Assembly (NCBI GenBank): GCA_034440575.1
Contig: JAOTOL010001015.1
Coordinates: forward strand, 1-64,000
From: Imbricaverruca yamaguchii
Lineage: Eukaryota; Arthropoda; Thecostraca; Neoverrucidae
Length of the DNA stretch: 64,000 nt
Direction of reading: 5' to 3'
Both the position numbers and the translations under genes were made by a program. This document shows, in pieces, positions 33,229 to 46,342 of this stretch (positions are counted from its first letter, which is position 1; each line of letters opens with the position of its first letter). Below the pieces are notes generated by a model. The model did not search any database. It was not told where the DNA came from and saw nothing but the letters and a program-made list of their open reading frames with translations.

Positions 33229-35539
33229 GTAAGCATAATAGGTCGTACTGATCAACTCTTGTACCGTTCTATATCTAGAGAAACTAATTCAATTTAATGT
33301 TAAATTTATGCTTGGTTTGTGCATAATTATGAATAGAAAAAACATTGAATATGTACTCTAAGTACACTATTAATTACCAGTGATATCAATAATATATGTT
33401 TATCGTGAGACGAGCGATGTGATAGCAGAAATTCACTGTCTCATTCCTAAGTTGAGAATCCAAGTACCGCGAACGCGACCAACTTTACAGAAAATAATTC
33501 GAACACTTGGCGAACCCTCTTTAAATTTTGCTGCAGAAGCTTGATGTATAAAGTGTCCTGTACCTAATTTCGGTATTTAAATGGACACCATAGGTGTGGA
33601 TGTTAACAGATGAATTAAAGCCTACGTGATTAATATTCACTTGCCTCTGACACTTGATTATATGTTAATGCTATGGCTAATGGCAATGGCTCGATTTGTG
33701 CGTTATAATCATGGATGAGGACAGGAAGGTGTTGGGATAATCAAATATCGAGATAATGTTTATCTCGAAACTAACGACATCAGAATCTAAGTTTGTGCAC
33801 TCCGGTGAATCTTGGGTACTCTATATCACAGTCACAGAGTAGTTAATTGTGAAACATCACCATTAAATCTCCAGATATGAAAAGAGAGTACAATTTGCAG
33901 ACGGGAATAAGGTTCTAGATGCCAGAAATCTAGGAACAACTTATTTTGCAGCCATGCTTTGGCAGGGTGCTGTGAATGGTGTTGCTTTGCTTAGCTTAAG
34001 TATGACAATCTTAGCTTAAACATGGTATTGACACTAGGAATGTTGACATCCAGTTATGAATGCTAGACAGTTCGACCCAGTTCTAGCGGACTCCCCTCTC
34101 CCGTTTCCAATCGCCATGTCGACATGCCCTGGAGCTATATAGACGGAAATCACGCATCGGTGAATCAATGATTGGACAGTGAGGATGTCGCTGGTGAAGC
34201 ATCCTTTACGATCAAGCGGATCCTACAGCAGCAAAAATAGCTTGAAGTTGTCATGAATGATGGCCAGCTTTACAGCTGATTCATGCGAAGTGGTTCGGCC
34301 AAGGTGGTAACGGTGGTGCAATACTGTGATGCAGTACTCTCGCCCGACGAGGGGGCTAAAAGGCTCCCTGATGTGTTCTTGAATAGCTTTTGGACGACCC
34401 TAAGCGTGATTGTGGAAATTTTCCTAGCTGAGTTTACAACGCTTACACGTAGTATAAAAATGTGAAGCATCTACCTTCAATTGTTCATGACCTACATAAC
34501 ATTGTCAAAGTCATGTCAGGCGTGTTCGATATCGAATTGCCACACAACTTTAATTTGGAGCAGAGAGTGGGTTCTGAAGAACTTTGATTATACCTTTCTA
34601 TAAAATAACTAGACTTCTGAATCTTTCGAAATTTTTACTTTTGTAGCACATGGAAAAATTATTGCAGTACATGTTGTCCAGGGGCCATCCTCAGCTTTGG
34701 GTTTGTAGCGGCTTGAGTGGCTGCGTTTACTGACGTTGACGTGAAGCTCTGCCTTAAGGGTCCTAATCTCTTCCTCTAGTACCTGCATCCTGGTCGAAAC
34801 CATCCTAAACGCTGCAGCTTATGCCTAGATTTATATTCAAATTAACTCGCTAAACAACCGACAAAAAAGCCAACTATCATTCACTATAAATCGCTACCTC
34901 CTATACTGTCAGTTAATTATCTGAATACCTCAAGAAAAGCAGAAACTATTAAACAATTTAAAAAAAAAAAAAAAAAAACAAAACAAAATGTCTAATCTAA
35001 TTGTCTTCCACACAAGTAGACAACTATATGAATATCCCTTTTGATATCACTTATGGCTAGACAGAAAATGAACAGTCACACAGCATATGAATACCTCCAA
35101 CTTGCTACCAATTTCAACTCTATCTTAAACTTCAACACCAAACACACTATGCACAACAAAAATAAATAAAGTATGTTAGGATAGTATGAATGTTGTCTAA
35201 TGTACTTATGAAATCTACACACTTGTAATATCTCCTACTACAAAAATCGAAGCATCGAGAACAATCGAAGCGTCGAGAACACGTCTAAAGCCACGAGGCC
35301 TCGCCTGACACGAAAATGGCGCACGGCAGCGTCGCTAGGTTAATATAGTATAGTTTGCGTGCTACGAAAATGCTTATCAGATAAAAACTAATGAAATATA
35401 ATCACAGAAGTAATTGCTAAACACCTATCCACAGCTTAGACTAGAGTACTGCACTGTTCTGCAACGACTTATCTGTAAACCTGGAGCTCCAAGGAACGTC
35501 CTCCCACCGTGACATCTGGCGGCAAAACGCTGCTCTTAT
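33229..35539. other. Unassigned non-coding DNA
   Basis: AT-rich, without supported genes. A run of about nineteen A at 34,961-34,979 followed by CAAAACAAAA could be the tail of an old retroposed sequence, but no body was recognised. Confidence 0.4.
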
Positions 35540-35675
35540 GCTGCTTTTATGCTCATAAGAAAGCTAAAGGAAGAAAGAAGAGAAACACTATGCCACATAG
35601 AAAACTTAGTTGATGAAAACTAAGTAACATATTTTGTACTGTAAAGAAACAGATCAGGCTTAGATAGTGGACTTC
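35540..35675 (+). repeat. Dispersed repeat, copy 2 (see 2,800-2,935)
   Basis: Same orientation and order as the first copy (TGCTTTTATGCTCATAAGA, AAAACTTAGTTGATG, CATATTTTGTACTG, TTAGATAGTGGACT). Confidence 0.6.
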
Positions 35676-35884
35676 CCAACCCTGAACTCGCCCCACCAAA
35701 ACGTTGGCTTCGTCCCTCCCTAATGTTAGGCACCAAAGAAATATCTTCACCCAGCGTCATCACAGCTCGGGCCGGCTATGCTCCGATGCTCCATCAAGGC
35801 CGGTGTGTTTTAGCCTGCATATAGGCGCAAAAATATTTTATTTGAGCCGTTGTGTGTTTGTTGGTGTTTGGAGTGAGGGGAGGG

Positions 35885-36186
<302 letters not shown>

Positions 36187-36458
36187 ACATAACGATGGAC
36201 CCGAATACACTGTATGACACTGTAGTCGTATGCTTCGACTCGTAGTGTTTATGCTGACATGCACGGTGCACTGCTCTTTTGCTTATGTGACTTCATCTGT
36301 TACTGGACGATTTTTCCCGTCGGCGAGGATGTTGAATAAACATAAACATGCACATCGTCAAATAAAAATCAGAATTATTGAGGTCAGAAAATATAGTTGG
36401 CGATAACCGATAAGTTTGAGGTTGGGGATGGGTCCAGTACACCCCCCCCCCTCCAATG

Positions 36459-36620
<162 letters not shown>

Positions 36621-36944
36621 GAGCAGACGTGGACCCGGGATTTTAAGCGCGAAATTTGGTGAGCATCATTTATTAGTAATGCCTTCCAAGTGGCAGGTGC
36701 ACAGTGGCGGCCTGTCTCGCGTGGGCCGCAACCTCTTGATATGGCAATGCCAGACACTGAATAGACAGTGAAGCGACATTTGGTGCGGTCCGCTCCTCAC
36801 TCGGTTAGTGTCAGCGTGGCCTGTCGGGTGAAGAGGACAGTGACAAGACTGGCGCCGGCTCCGAGGCCCACCGACCATGACCGTTTGGTCATGGTCGATG
36901 AGCGATTTGGTGAGCGACTGTTCGTCAGCACTGGAGCCATCCGT

Positions 36945-37130
36945 GTTCGCAGGAACTGTTGGTTATCACGGAAATTATCCAGGAATTATCCATCACAGGA
37001 ACGGAAATTATCCATCACAGGAACTATCCGCAATTACAGGAACTGATGGTCATCGTAGGAACAGGAGCTATCCGCCACCACAGGAACTGTTAGTCACCAC
37101 AGGCACATGAACTATCTATCGTCACCGGAA
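36945..37130. repeat. Degenerate ~24-bp minisatellite (CACAGGAACTATC)
   Basis: Six to eight loose units with the words CAGGAACT, GGAAATTATCCA and CACCACAGG. No gene is supported in this stretch or in 37,130-37,400. Confidence 0.65.
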
Positions 37131-37412
37131 TTCACCGACACCAACCGCGTCAAGCGGGGCCGATCCGAGTCGGTCCACTCGCCGACAATGCCGGCCAGTC
37201 AGAGGGGATCTCCGGAGCGAATACGTCCAGGGTCAGTGATCTGCGAGAGCACCTGGAATTGGCACCAGAGCGGCTCGAACACCGCATAACTACATGGATG
37301 GCACAAACAGCTGCACGTGTTCCGGGGAGCACGTGACACACCAATTCGAATCTTTCGACGTCATAATTGAAGATCTAGAAGCCCACGCCGAGATCAAAGA
37401 CACTCAGTTTGT

Positions 37413-38274
37413 GTGGATGACAGCGACACGCCCAGTGGAGGTGAACCACGCCCCATAGGCGATGACAACGACACGTCCAGTGGAGGTGAGCCACGTCCCA
37501 TAGGTGATGATATCGGCACCCCCAGTGGAGGTGAACCGCGGCCCATAGGTGATGACAGCGACACGCCCAGTGGAGGTGAGCCACGCCCCATAGGCGATGA
37601 CAACGACACGTCCAGTGGAGGTGAGCCACGGCCAATAGGTGATGATATCGGCACGCCCAGTGGAGGTGAACCGCGGCCCATAGGTGATGACAGCGACACG
37701 CCCAGGGGAGGTGAGCCACGGCCCACGGGTGATGACAGCGACACGCCCAGGGGAGGTGAGCCACGGCCCACGGGTGATGACAGCGTCACGCCCAGGGAAA
37801 GTGAGCCACAGCCCACGGGTGATGACAGCGACACGCCCAGGGAAAGTGAGCCACGGCCCACGGGTGATGACAGCGACACGCCCAGGGAAAGTGAGGCACG
37901 GCCCACGGGTGATGACAGCGACACGCCCAGGGGAGGTGAGCCACGGCACACGGGTGATGACAGCGACACGCCCAGGGAAAGTGAGCCACGGCCCACGGGT
38001 GATGACAGCGACACGCCCAGGGAAAGTGAGCCACGGCCCACGGGTGATGACAGCGACACGCCCAGGGAAAGTGAGCCACGACCCACGGGTGATGACAGCG
38101 ACACGCCCAGGGGAGGTGAGCCACGGCCCACGGGTGATGACAGCGACACGCCCAGGGGAGGTGAGCCACGGCCCACGGGTGATGACAGCGACACGCCCAG
38201 GGGAGGTGAGCCACGGCCCACGGGTGATGACAGCGACGCGACCAGGGGAGGTGAGCCACGACCCATTGGGTTAA
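37413..38274. repeat. 45-bp minisatellite, ~19 units
   Basis: Unit GATGACAGCGACACGCCCAG followed by GGGAGGTGAGCCACGGCCCACGGGT. The first five units carry an AGTGGAGG variant and ATAGG ends; later units alternate GGGGAGGT and GGGAAAGT. Because 45 is a multiple of three, all six frames are largely open, giving a 303-codon plus-strand frame with repeats of GDDSDTPRGGEPRPT. No start context, signal or flanking coding sequence supports translation. Confidence 0.95.
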
Positions 38275-38650
38275 TTGGCGGTCCACCCTTGTTGTACATT
38301 TTCCCATTTGTTCGCAGTGACTAAGACTCGGTAACTTATCCGGTGTAGCGCAGTCACATTCTCGCCAACAAACTCGTCCGGTATTGACTGCGTGGCACGG
38401 GCCTTGCAGCGAAGCTCAAGACGGTGGTACATGATCTTATCACGGGATTCCCTTCCCGAACCCGACACACCTAAGGATGATGCTGTTCTTACCAGGCAGT
38501 TGGTGCCCTCTACTGACACCTCTCCCTGAACATGCAGTTCCGGAAAACACCACGATAATGTATTCACCACCAGCATTCTTACGTCATCTATATCCGTCAC
38601 GCCTGCACGGCCCAGACGGGGCCGTGCTGCTGCGGGTCACCTGCTGCCGG
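38275..38650. other. Spacer between the direct and inverted parts of the 45-bp minisatellite
   Basis: Contains a 109-codon open frame on the minus strand (38,600-38,271, with LVVNTLSWCFPELHVQGEVS near its start). It has a mixed, protein-like composition but no recognised family and no splice context examined with confidence. It may be a real exon, but support is weak. Confidence 0.3.
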
Positions 38651-38655
38651 TGGGG

Positions 38656-38770
38656 TGGGCCGTGGCTCACCTCCACTGGGCGTGTCTCTGTATGGGCCGT
38701 GGCTCACCTCCACTGGGCGTGTCTCTGTATGGGCCGTGGCTCACCTCCATTGGGCGTGTCGCTGTCATCA
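38656..38770. repeat. Inverted outlier block of the 45-bp minisatellite (37-bp units)
   Basis: Three units of GGGCCGTGGCTCACCTCCAC followed by TGGGCGTGTCTCTGTAT, period 37. They are the reverse complement of the unit at 37,413-38,274 with eight bases (around GTCATC) missing; the last unit ends GTCGCTGTCATCAC, restoring the full form. Confidence 0.85.
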
Positions 38771-38779
38771 CAATAACTG

Positions 38780-40160
38780 CAGCGAGACTACGCTAACAGG
38801 GTATGGAAGTGAGGGGATCTGATGCCGCGCTTGCAACGGCAGTTAGAGCCGTGGCTAGCGCAGAGTAATGCATTGTTTTGTCAGATCATGTCGAAAGTCG
38901 GCTGCCACGTGTTGTGCCCATGGAGCATGACACTGTATCACATCGTAAAGTATGTGACCGTTGCATGTGTTCGGTGTGGTTGGTTGGGAGTCATCCACCG
39001 AGCCCCTCCTTCCGAGATATGGAGCAATAGCTAGTTCCAATACGTGACTGGGGTATGCTAGGGGACGTGCCATCCCCGCCCATGAAGGTGGGTGCGACTG
39101 TGCGTGGCCAGGCCGATGTGACTGAGCGGCGGAGGTGTCCAGACGGGACCGGACATCGGAGATGAGCACACGTGTTACAGACAAGATTGGCCGTCACTGG
39201 TGCCGAGAGGAACTTCGGGGCGCAAGCTGTTGACAGACACACGTCAGTGTTTGTCCAGACATGCTGAAACTGTCGTGTGACAAACTGTTCCCTTTTTGCT
39301 GCTGGTAAGCCAGGTCAATAAAAAGTTCAATTAACAGCTATTACATTCTTCTGAAAGTTGCTGCTGAACAAGGTCCGGTCAAAGCTATCACAGCCAGGAT
39401 AACAATATTTTCCTACATCCTCCCATCCCCTTCCCTCGTCACACAAATCTTGTTACCACTCATTGTTTGATCTGGGCCATTTCACCTTGCGATGTTCAGT
39501 GCAGCATCTAGCAGATGCTAAGCAGTGTGTTGAGAGTTTAAGAAAAACACATTTTCTAGACAACCGGAAATAATTCACAATTGTACAGATTCTGCACAGT
39601 GAGGAGGATTTGTCCTGCTCACCTTCGACTGATAGAGCGCAAGCGCCGCCTGTTGCCTGGCATAAAAACCAAATCTGCAAAAATAGTAATGGTAATCACA
39701 AGCTAGGATGTTAGCTTGTGTCACAACCTAGGAAGCACCACGCTCCTGAACTGCAGGCACACTGAACAAAATCACTGCTATCACGACAGGGAGCATAACA
39801 CAACCGCTCTAGTACAACATGGCGACCAATAGACCGGGCGTGACAGTGTTGTTCCAATGAACAGCCGACGTATATATCTACAGTCACCCGGACACTCGCC
39901 AGACACCATTACCCGACTCCTATTCGGCGTTGGGATGGATCTGCTGGGAGGTTGCTGCTGTGCTACCATGTTCATCCTTTGCCTCTAGAGGTGCATACGC
40001 AGTTAACACGAAATTATATCTTTCATCCCCAGCGACACCACGTGACTATTGCGTGGTACAGGGCGAGATGCAATCTGTGTCGGTGACGGCCAGCCACGGT
40101 TGGAAGGATGTGTAATGTCCATGTATCGCTTTCTTCTTATACCCTATAACATTACTCTTC
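38780..40160. other. Unassigned non-coding DNA
   Basis: No gene, RNA or transposon supported. Several 60-110 codon frames overlap on opposite strands without motifs. Confidence 0.4.
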
Positions 40161-40164
40161 CTCG

Positions 40165-40390
<226 letters not shown>

Positions 40391-40622
40391 TTAGATTCCA
40401 GCCACCCGAAACGCACAGTCCGTCTGCATCGGCTTTTCCTGAGAAAGAAAAAAACTGTGATAGCCTGAATGCAGCCAGCTGCGGGGTTGCACATGCAGGA
40501 GTCGGGGGCAGACACGGGGAGGGCTGGGGCATGTGTCTCCCTCCCATGGAAGGTGGTCGTTCCTCCGGCGGGGAAAAGGGTGAACCCCGAGAGTGAACCC
40601 CGAGATGAAAAGGTACCTCTGT

Positions 40623-40940
40623 GGTGTACTGGAATGGCCCCTGGTATGGTGTACTGGAATGGCCCCTGGTATGGTGTACTGGAATGGCCCCTGGTATGGT
40701 GTACTGGAATGGCCCCTGGTATGGTGTACTGGAATGGCCCCTGGTATGGTGTACTGGAATGGCCCCTGGTATGGTGTACTGGAATGGCCCCTGGTATGGT
40801 GTACTGGAATGGCCCCTGGTATGGTGTACTGGAATGGCCCCTGGTATGGTGTACTGGAATGGCCCCTGGTATGGTGTACTGGAATGGCCCCTGGTATGGT
40901 GTACTGGAATGGCCCCTGGTATGGTGTACTGGAATGGCCC
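40623..40940. repeat. 25-bp minisatellite, ~13 nearly perfect units
   Basis: Unit GGAATGGCCCCTGGTATGGT followed by GTACT, repeated with essentially no change. The lack of divergence indicates recent expansion or homogenisation (or assembly collapse/expansion). All six frames are open because no unit carries a stop in any phase; a 25-bp unit cycles through three frames, so the long ORFs are not genes. Confidence 0.95.
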
Positions 40941-41044
40941 GGAGGTAAATTGTTTGGCCAGAGGCTCCCGTCGGAAAAAAAAGATCGGCCTCCATGCAGG
41001 AGCGGGCTCAGAAATTTCCATGACGGGAACCTGGTCTCTGTATG

Positions 41045-41350
41045 GGTGCCTCTAGCTGAAGAATTTCACGGGTGGCGTGCATTCAGGCCTTCCCAGATGG
41101 GGCCTTTGCCTTCCAAGGTTGCGCCTCTGGCTGACAAATTCGAGGGAGTTCACTGAAGCATACTGAATAGGTGCATTTTCCTTTCACGGAGGTCCTTTGG
41201 CTGAATGATATGTGGGGGATACACACGAGCACACTGAAAGGGTGCCTCTTCCTCTGAGAGCAGCGTCTCGGGCTGAAAAGTTCGATGGAGATGCACTCAA
41301 GCTTTCCTGGAGTGGAGCATTTTCCCGGCCGAAGGGGCGCCAATTTCCAA
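41045..41350. repeat. 72-bp minisatellite family, copy cluster 2
   Basis: Four degenerate units of about 72 bp, each with GCCTCTGGCTGAAAAATTC-like, GCACTCAAGC-like and CATTTTCC-like blocks. Related to 30,990-31,155. Confidence 0.7.
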
Positions 41351-41479
41351 GAGGACACATGCCTTCAGCGCCACCCCGGTATCCTCGCCTGCCTCCAAGC
41401 ACTTTCGCTGTGACGCCCCTCCGAAGAAATGGTGTCCCGTCAGACAAGTGCCCTCATAGCAACACAACTAATAAGTGAA

Positions 41480-42700
41480 TCCGCCCCTGGCGGGAGTCTC
41501 CGGCGCTGCCACGGATGCCGCGCCGCCAACATTAAAATGTTGGGTTTGGAACATTACTTTTTTTGCACATCCTCGTCTTTTCCTGCGGCCACATCACGTG
41601 GTATAGCATAGCACCCAATCTTCATAATGGGAATAATTATTTCCCAATGTATTTTTGGCACACGTGTGCTAAAATGCCTTCTGTTACATTACTCATTACT
41701 TGTATTATAGCGCCCACTTTGTCTATTTCCCAAACACTTACTTACATGGGGAGTAGCAACGCATACGTATTTTACAATGCGAGATATATAGGACATATAA
41801 GACGGGTAGACATTGGAAGTGTGTACTTCTTAGAACAACTACAGAGAACCGCAAAATAGCACAGAAACAGTGAAGTATTGTACATGAATTGTGCTTATAT
41901 ATTGTATATTTACTTACAAGTATATCCACGCAGCTGGTGGCTATTATTACACAGGATGGAGGTGAATAAATAAGTTAGCTGAATGGCAAAGAACATATGG
42001 ATTAGGGACGTTGCCTTCTAGAGCACAGCAGCCAGTCGGCGCCGGCTCAATAGACTGCAGCAAGGGCGAGGGTAGTTATCACGTCAAGGAATGGAAGGGT
42101 GTTGAGAATTCAATGGCAAGGTTCGTCAACATAAATCCTACCATAAAAAGCAATAATTAATAGTGATGTGCTTGTTCGGATTCATTCGTGCGTTGTCGTC
42201 TTGATTGCTGGTTCACTCTTTTCGTATCATACTGAATCCAACTTCTATTGTGCTGCTTCATTTCTTGAGTGTAGTTTTTTTAGGTGGTGAAAATTCTTCT
42301 CGGTGGCAACACAGCCTTCAGGTTTTCAGGCTGATTCCAACAATAGATCACGAAGCTCCAAAATTCGAGTGCTTTTTCACCATGCTGCTTTTGAACTTCT
42401 TTTGCGCTTAGTACACGATAAATTAAAACCATCCTTGTCCCGTGATGTCAGCGAATCAGACAGTCAGACAGAGAGTTATGGACATTTGGTGCTTCGTACT
42501 GTACTTACCTGCTATAATTCCGGCTTTCTCATTCGCAGAAACCACGCTTGCTAACAAGAGCGCCGGAAGGCCATCTCACATAACACGCATAGGACTTGGC
42601 CACTGCCCATAAGATTTCGCAAACTACTGAAACTATAAGCACGAAAATTGAAGGGTAGATTACGGATGTAATGAAGTACAAATTTCATGACCATATGCCA
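41480..42700. other. Unassigned non-coding DNA
   Basis: No supported gene. Open frames at 41,563-41,859 and 42,205-42,554 lack motifs and have AT-rich, non-coding-like composition. Confidence 0.4.
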
Positions 42701-44331
42701 TTAACCCTGTCTCTCCTGTTCATGGTCGAGGCGCCCCAAAACCCAAATAACTAACCTGTCTCTCCTGTCAGATCCTCACACTCCGCCTCGGGTGGGGGGT
42801 CGTTAGAGACCCCTCTCTAATCTCCAAACTAAGCGTCGCACGAAAACGAAATAGATGTCGTCGGAAAACGCTCCACGAGTAGGGCTAGACACCACCCCCA
42901 AAATATCCACAAAACAGTGACGTCACTAGGGGCCCAAGAGTTTCACGACTTACATTATGTTTGTGGCTCTAGGGGTTCATTTTGAGGGAGATTTGAAGAA
43001 GGAAAAATTGTTTGGAATTAGAAAAGGAAAGTGAAATCGTCCAGGACCACAATATTTTTTTGCCGCCCAAAATTTTTTCTCTTTTAATTTCAGAATTTTG
43101 TGTTCAAGTTTCCTGTAATTTTATTTTTCTAATGGGTAGAGTGGACCGAAAAATGTTGTTCGAAATCAACTTGCTCCAATGGAAAATGCTTACTTTAGCC
43201 AGAATTTTCAATTTTAACTCTAATGGCAAATATGCAAAACTAATAAGTAGTCAAAAGGGAAAAAAATAAAAATTTCCACGGTGCCTTTTCTTGCATCCTA
43301 AGGATAAGCAAACGCTGAAAGTTTTATTAAAATATCTTTATCCGTTAAAGCGTGACGACTGGTTGAACGTTTTTGGAGGTGTCCTCATTTGACTTTGACT
43401 AACTCGTTGTTGACACTAGATGACCTGACTTCAAAATGTTGACACAACATGCCAAGTTGATGTAGGATTGGTAATGTAAGATAAAACTGCGTCATTCAGC
43501 CATCCGCCACGGTGGTATACTTGGTGGAGGAAAAGCAGACATGGGTGTAATAGCAATGAAGTTATGGAGAAAATGTGTTGATGTGTGAACCTATGGGCTT
43601 CGGGGGTTTTGACATTCGCCCCCTAAGGTTTTCCGCGGATGGTGAAAGAACGGCGGTCGGGAGTGCGCCGAATTTGGCATACCTTTTCCCACATCAATTT
43701 GACATGTTACAAAAATTTTAGATCAAGCCATGAATAAATATATTTTAACGAAACTTTCAGCGTTTGCTTATCTTTGGGGACGAAACAAAATGCAACAGAG
43801 GATTTTTTCTTCCGTTTTTTTGAGGATTGAGTTTCCGTTTTTAATTACTTATTAGTTTTACATATTTGCCCATTGGAGCTAAAATCGAAGATTGTGGCTA
43901 AAGTAAGCATTTGTAAGAGATAAAGTTGATTTCGAAGAACGGTTTTCGGTCCGCTTTACTAATTACAAATGAAAATTAAAGAAAATTATCAACCAAAATT
44001 GTGAAATAAAAAATCGGTGGGCAAAAATTTTAGGTCCATGGTCGATTTCGTCTCCCTTTTCTGATTATACAAAATTGCTTTAAATCTCTCCAAACTGAAC
44101 TCCTCAGAGCCAAAAACATGATGTAAGTCGTGAAAACCTAGGCCCTCTAGAGATGTAACTTTTGGGGGTAAACGTTTGGCGGTAACGTTTGACCCTGCTC
44201 GCCAAGCGCTTTCCGATGGTACCTCTTTCGTTTTAGTGCGACGCTTAGTTTGGAGATTATAGAGGGATTTGCATGAATCCGTTCCCCCGAACGGGTGTGT
44301 AAGGATATGACCGGAAAGACGGGAGGATTAA
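42701..44331. mobile_element. TTAA-flanked elements, inverted pair (copies B1 and B2) forming a palindrome
   Basis: TTAA at 42,701-42,704 (followed by CCCTGTCTCTCCTG) and at 44,328-44,331 (preceded by GACCGGAAAGACGGGAGGA). The left half (to about 43,470) and the right half (from about 43,600) are copies of the same family in head-to-head orientation. For example, CTCTCTAATCTCCAAACTAA at 42,814 answers TTAGTTTGGAGATTATAGAG at 44,247, and AACGCTCCACGAG at 42,865 answers the CGCCAAGCGCTTT block at 44,200. The halves are roughly 75-80% alike by eye. The centre (about 43,480-43,600) is non-palindromic. No coding capacity. Confidence 0.75.
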
Positions 44332-46342
44332 TGTATTGGGAAATGGGAGTGCCTCACTCGATTTGGACGGCACACTCCAGCTAGTCTTCCATACTACGAC
44401 CGGAAAATATTTGGAAGGTTGACGCCACTTTTAGGACGGAGGTGGGTCTTAGCCTTCTCGAATGTATTATAGTTTCACACTTGCCAATTATTTTCTGGAA
44501 GCTCTGGTGCCATGTTTCGCGGAGATGTGTATCGCTACTTTTAGCGCTGTCGTTGGAGTATCTGATGGGGACATTTTGTTTCATTACTGTTCCCCACTGA
44601 AACCGGAGCAAGTATCTATTCTTAGGTTTTTCAACTCTGGTGGCAAGTCATGATCTTGGAACAATATATTTCACCTGCACAGGGAAATTCTTGCTTCTGT
44701 ACTTATGGCATGATTTTTAGACTTGTGGAGAAGAGTTTGTATTGCCTAATTTCCCATGACCTGAGAGATAAGGGGGTAGGTGCACATTAACAAAGTTGAT
44801 CAAGTTACAAAGATTAAGATATTTGGAACATAAATTGTATGGTGATGATGCGATTTTCACCAGAAGAAAAAATGTACTGTACCGCTAGATCAGTAGGTCA
44901 CGTCCAACAAAAAGTAGCTTGGTATTGGCATTTCAAACACGCTTCTCGATATATAAGCTGAGCAGAAATTAGAAGCATTTACCGACTACTCCTTCCAAGA
45001 AATATATCCAATCCGACGAGCCCATGCTGTGAATATCGTTTCGCCCCTCTGAATCTCGGACCACTTCAACGTTCATGGAAATAGGATGGCAGCAAGACCT
45101 TGCAAACGAGCACCAGCATATATATACTACTTACTCCAGCATATAATACTTGTTAAACGACTGCAAAGCCATCCTAAAACGCCACATTGTAGGCATCATT
45201 AGAACGCATGGACACAGCGCCACTCCACACTTCATCACTTAAATCGAACATGCAACATCCAGTTTACATTAGGTTCATAGAGCATGTCAAATCGAGCACA
45301 CCGTCAACAGAAGTCATCCTGACCAAACGACTGGTCACATAAAACTAATAGTGACACAATTCAGCATGACCAGTGTGCGATAGCGCACACTCCAAACATA
45401 CAACCCCATATGCTGCATTGCATATTCCTCAATAGATTTTACACGTACAGACGACCAATTCGGGCATATTGCCAATACGAGTACATCACTATTACATCCC
45501 TTGCCTCACTGTTGGGCGACAAGCACCCATCTCTTCTCCATTTATTTTTTATGCTATCCCTATGTCACCAACCCAGCAGGAACATTCCAAGTAGTGTTGG
45601 ATCCAGAAGCCTGGTTTTCAACCATACCGTGGAATTGAAAAGTCTCACATTTCAAGAAAAAAAAACTTTCACCAGGTCTGTCTTGGATATTTCCCAGTAT
45701 ACAATGTTATTATATTTTGAGTAAATGGTATTTAGTGCAACAATTCGCACCCATGATTCCCGAACCCTGAAGTAATTTGCCCTTGCCAAGCTCTATGCCA
45801 AGCCCATAACCCACTCTTCCAAGAAAACTAAAATGAGGACAAGAAGACTGAAACACTCAAGCGCGGCGGCTGGCGTGAGAGGCAGTGTAAGTAATTTCCT
45901 CATTGTTAGTACAGTAAAGTTCCTTCGGTGTTCTTCGAGAGCAGTGGGCCGTTTGCCGACTCCCTGGCAAAATCAACTCTTCCAGTGTTGATGCCATGCC
46001 GACTCCCCTGGCTTCACCACAGCACCACCGTGCGGGGGGCTACGGGAAACTAACCTTTGTCAAGGCCTTCTGAACACTTTGGAGATGGTACTCCAGCCGT
46101 TTTGCCTTCGGCACGTTGTCGCGCGCACACACGTACATAAGCCAAAATATGCACTTAGCCTAAATATGCACTTAATCTACTGTAGTTTCAAGAGCACACT
46201 AGCTTTGCAAGCGGCGCAAGTGCCCATTATGATCCGGGACGTCTCTGAGCTCATCATTTCTCACACAATTTTAATCCTGGCCATGGGTGGGTATCCGCTG
46301 GCAACGATCTAAGGGGAGAGGAAAGAATGCACGCCGTTCCTA
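44332..46342. other. Unassigned non-coding DNA
   Basis: No gene, RNA or repeat recognised. Short open frames (for example 45,410-45,724) have no motif. Confidence 0.4.

Noticed and set aside
37413..38324. 303-codon repetitive protein (GDDSDTPRGGEPRPT)n, and a matching long frame on the opposite strand
   Set aside because: The 45-bp unit keeps every frame open; there is no signal peptide, splice context or non-repeat coding flank, and the pattern changes follow DNA-level variants.
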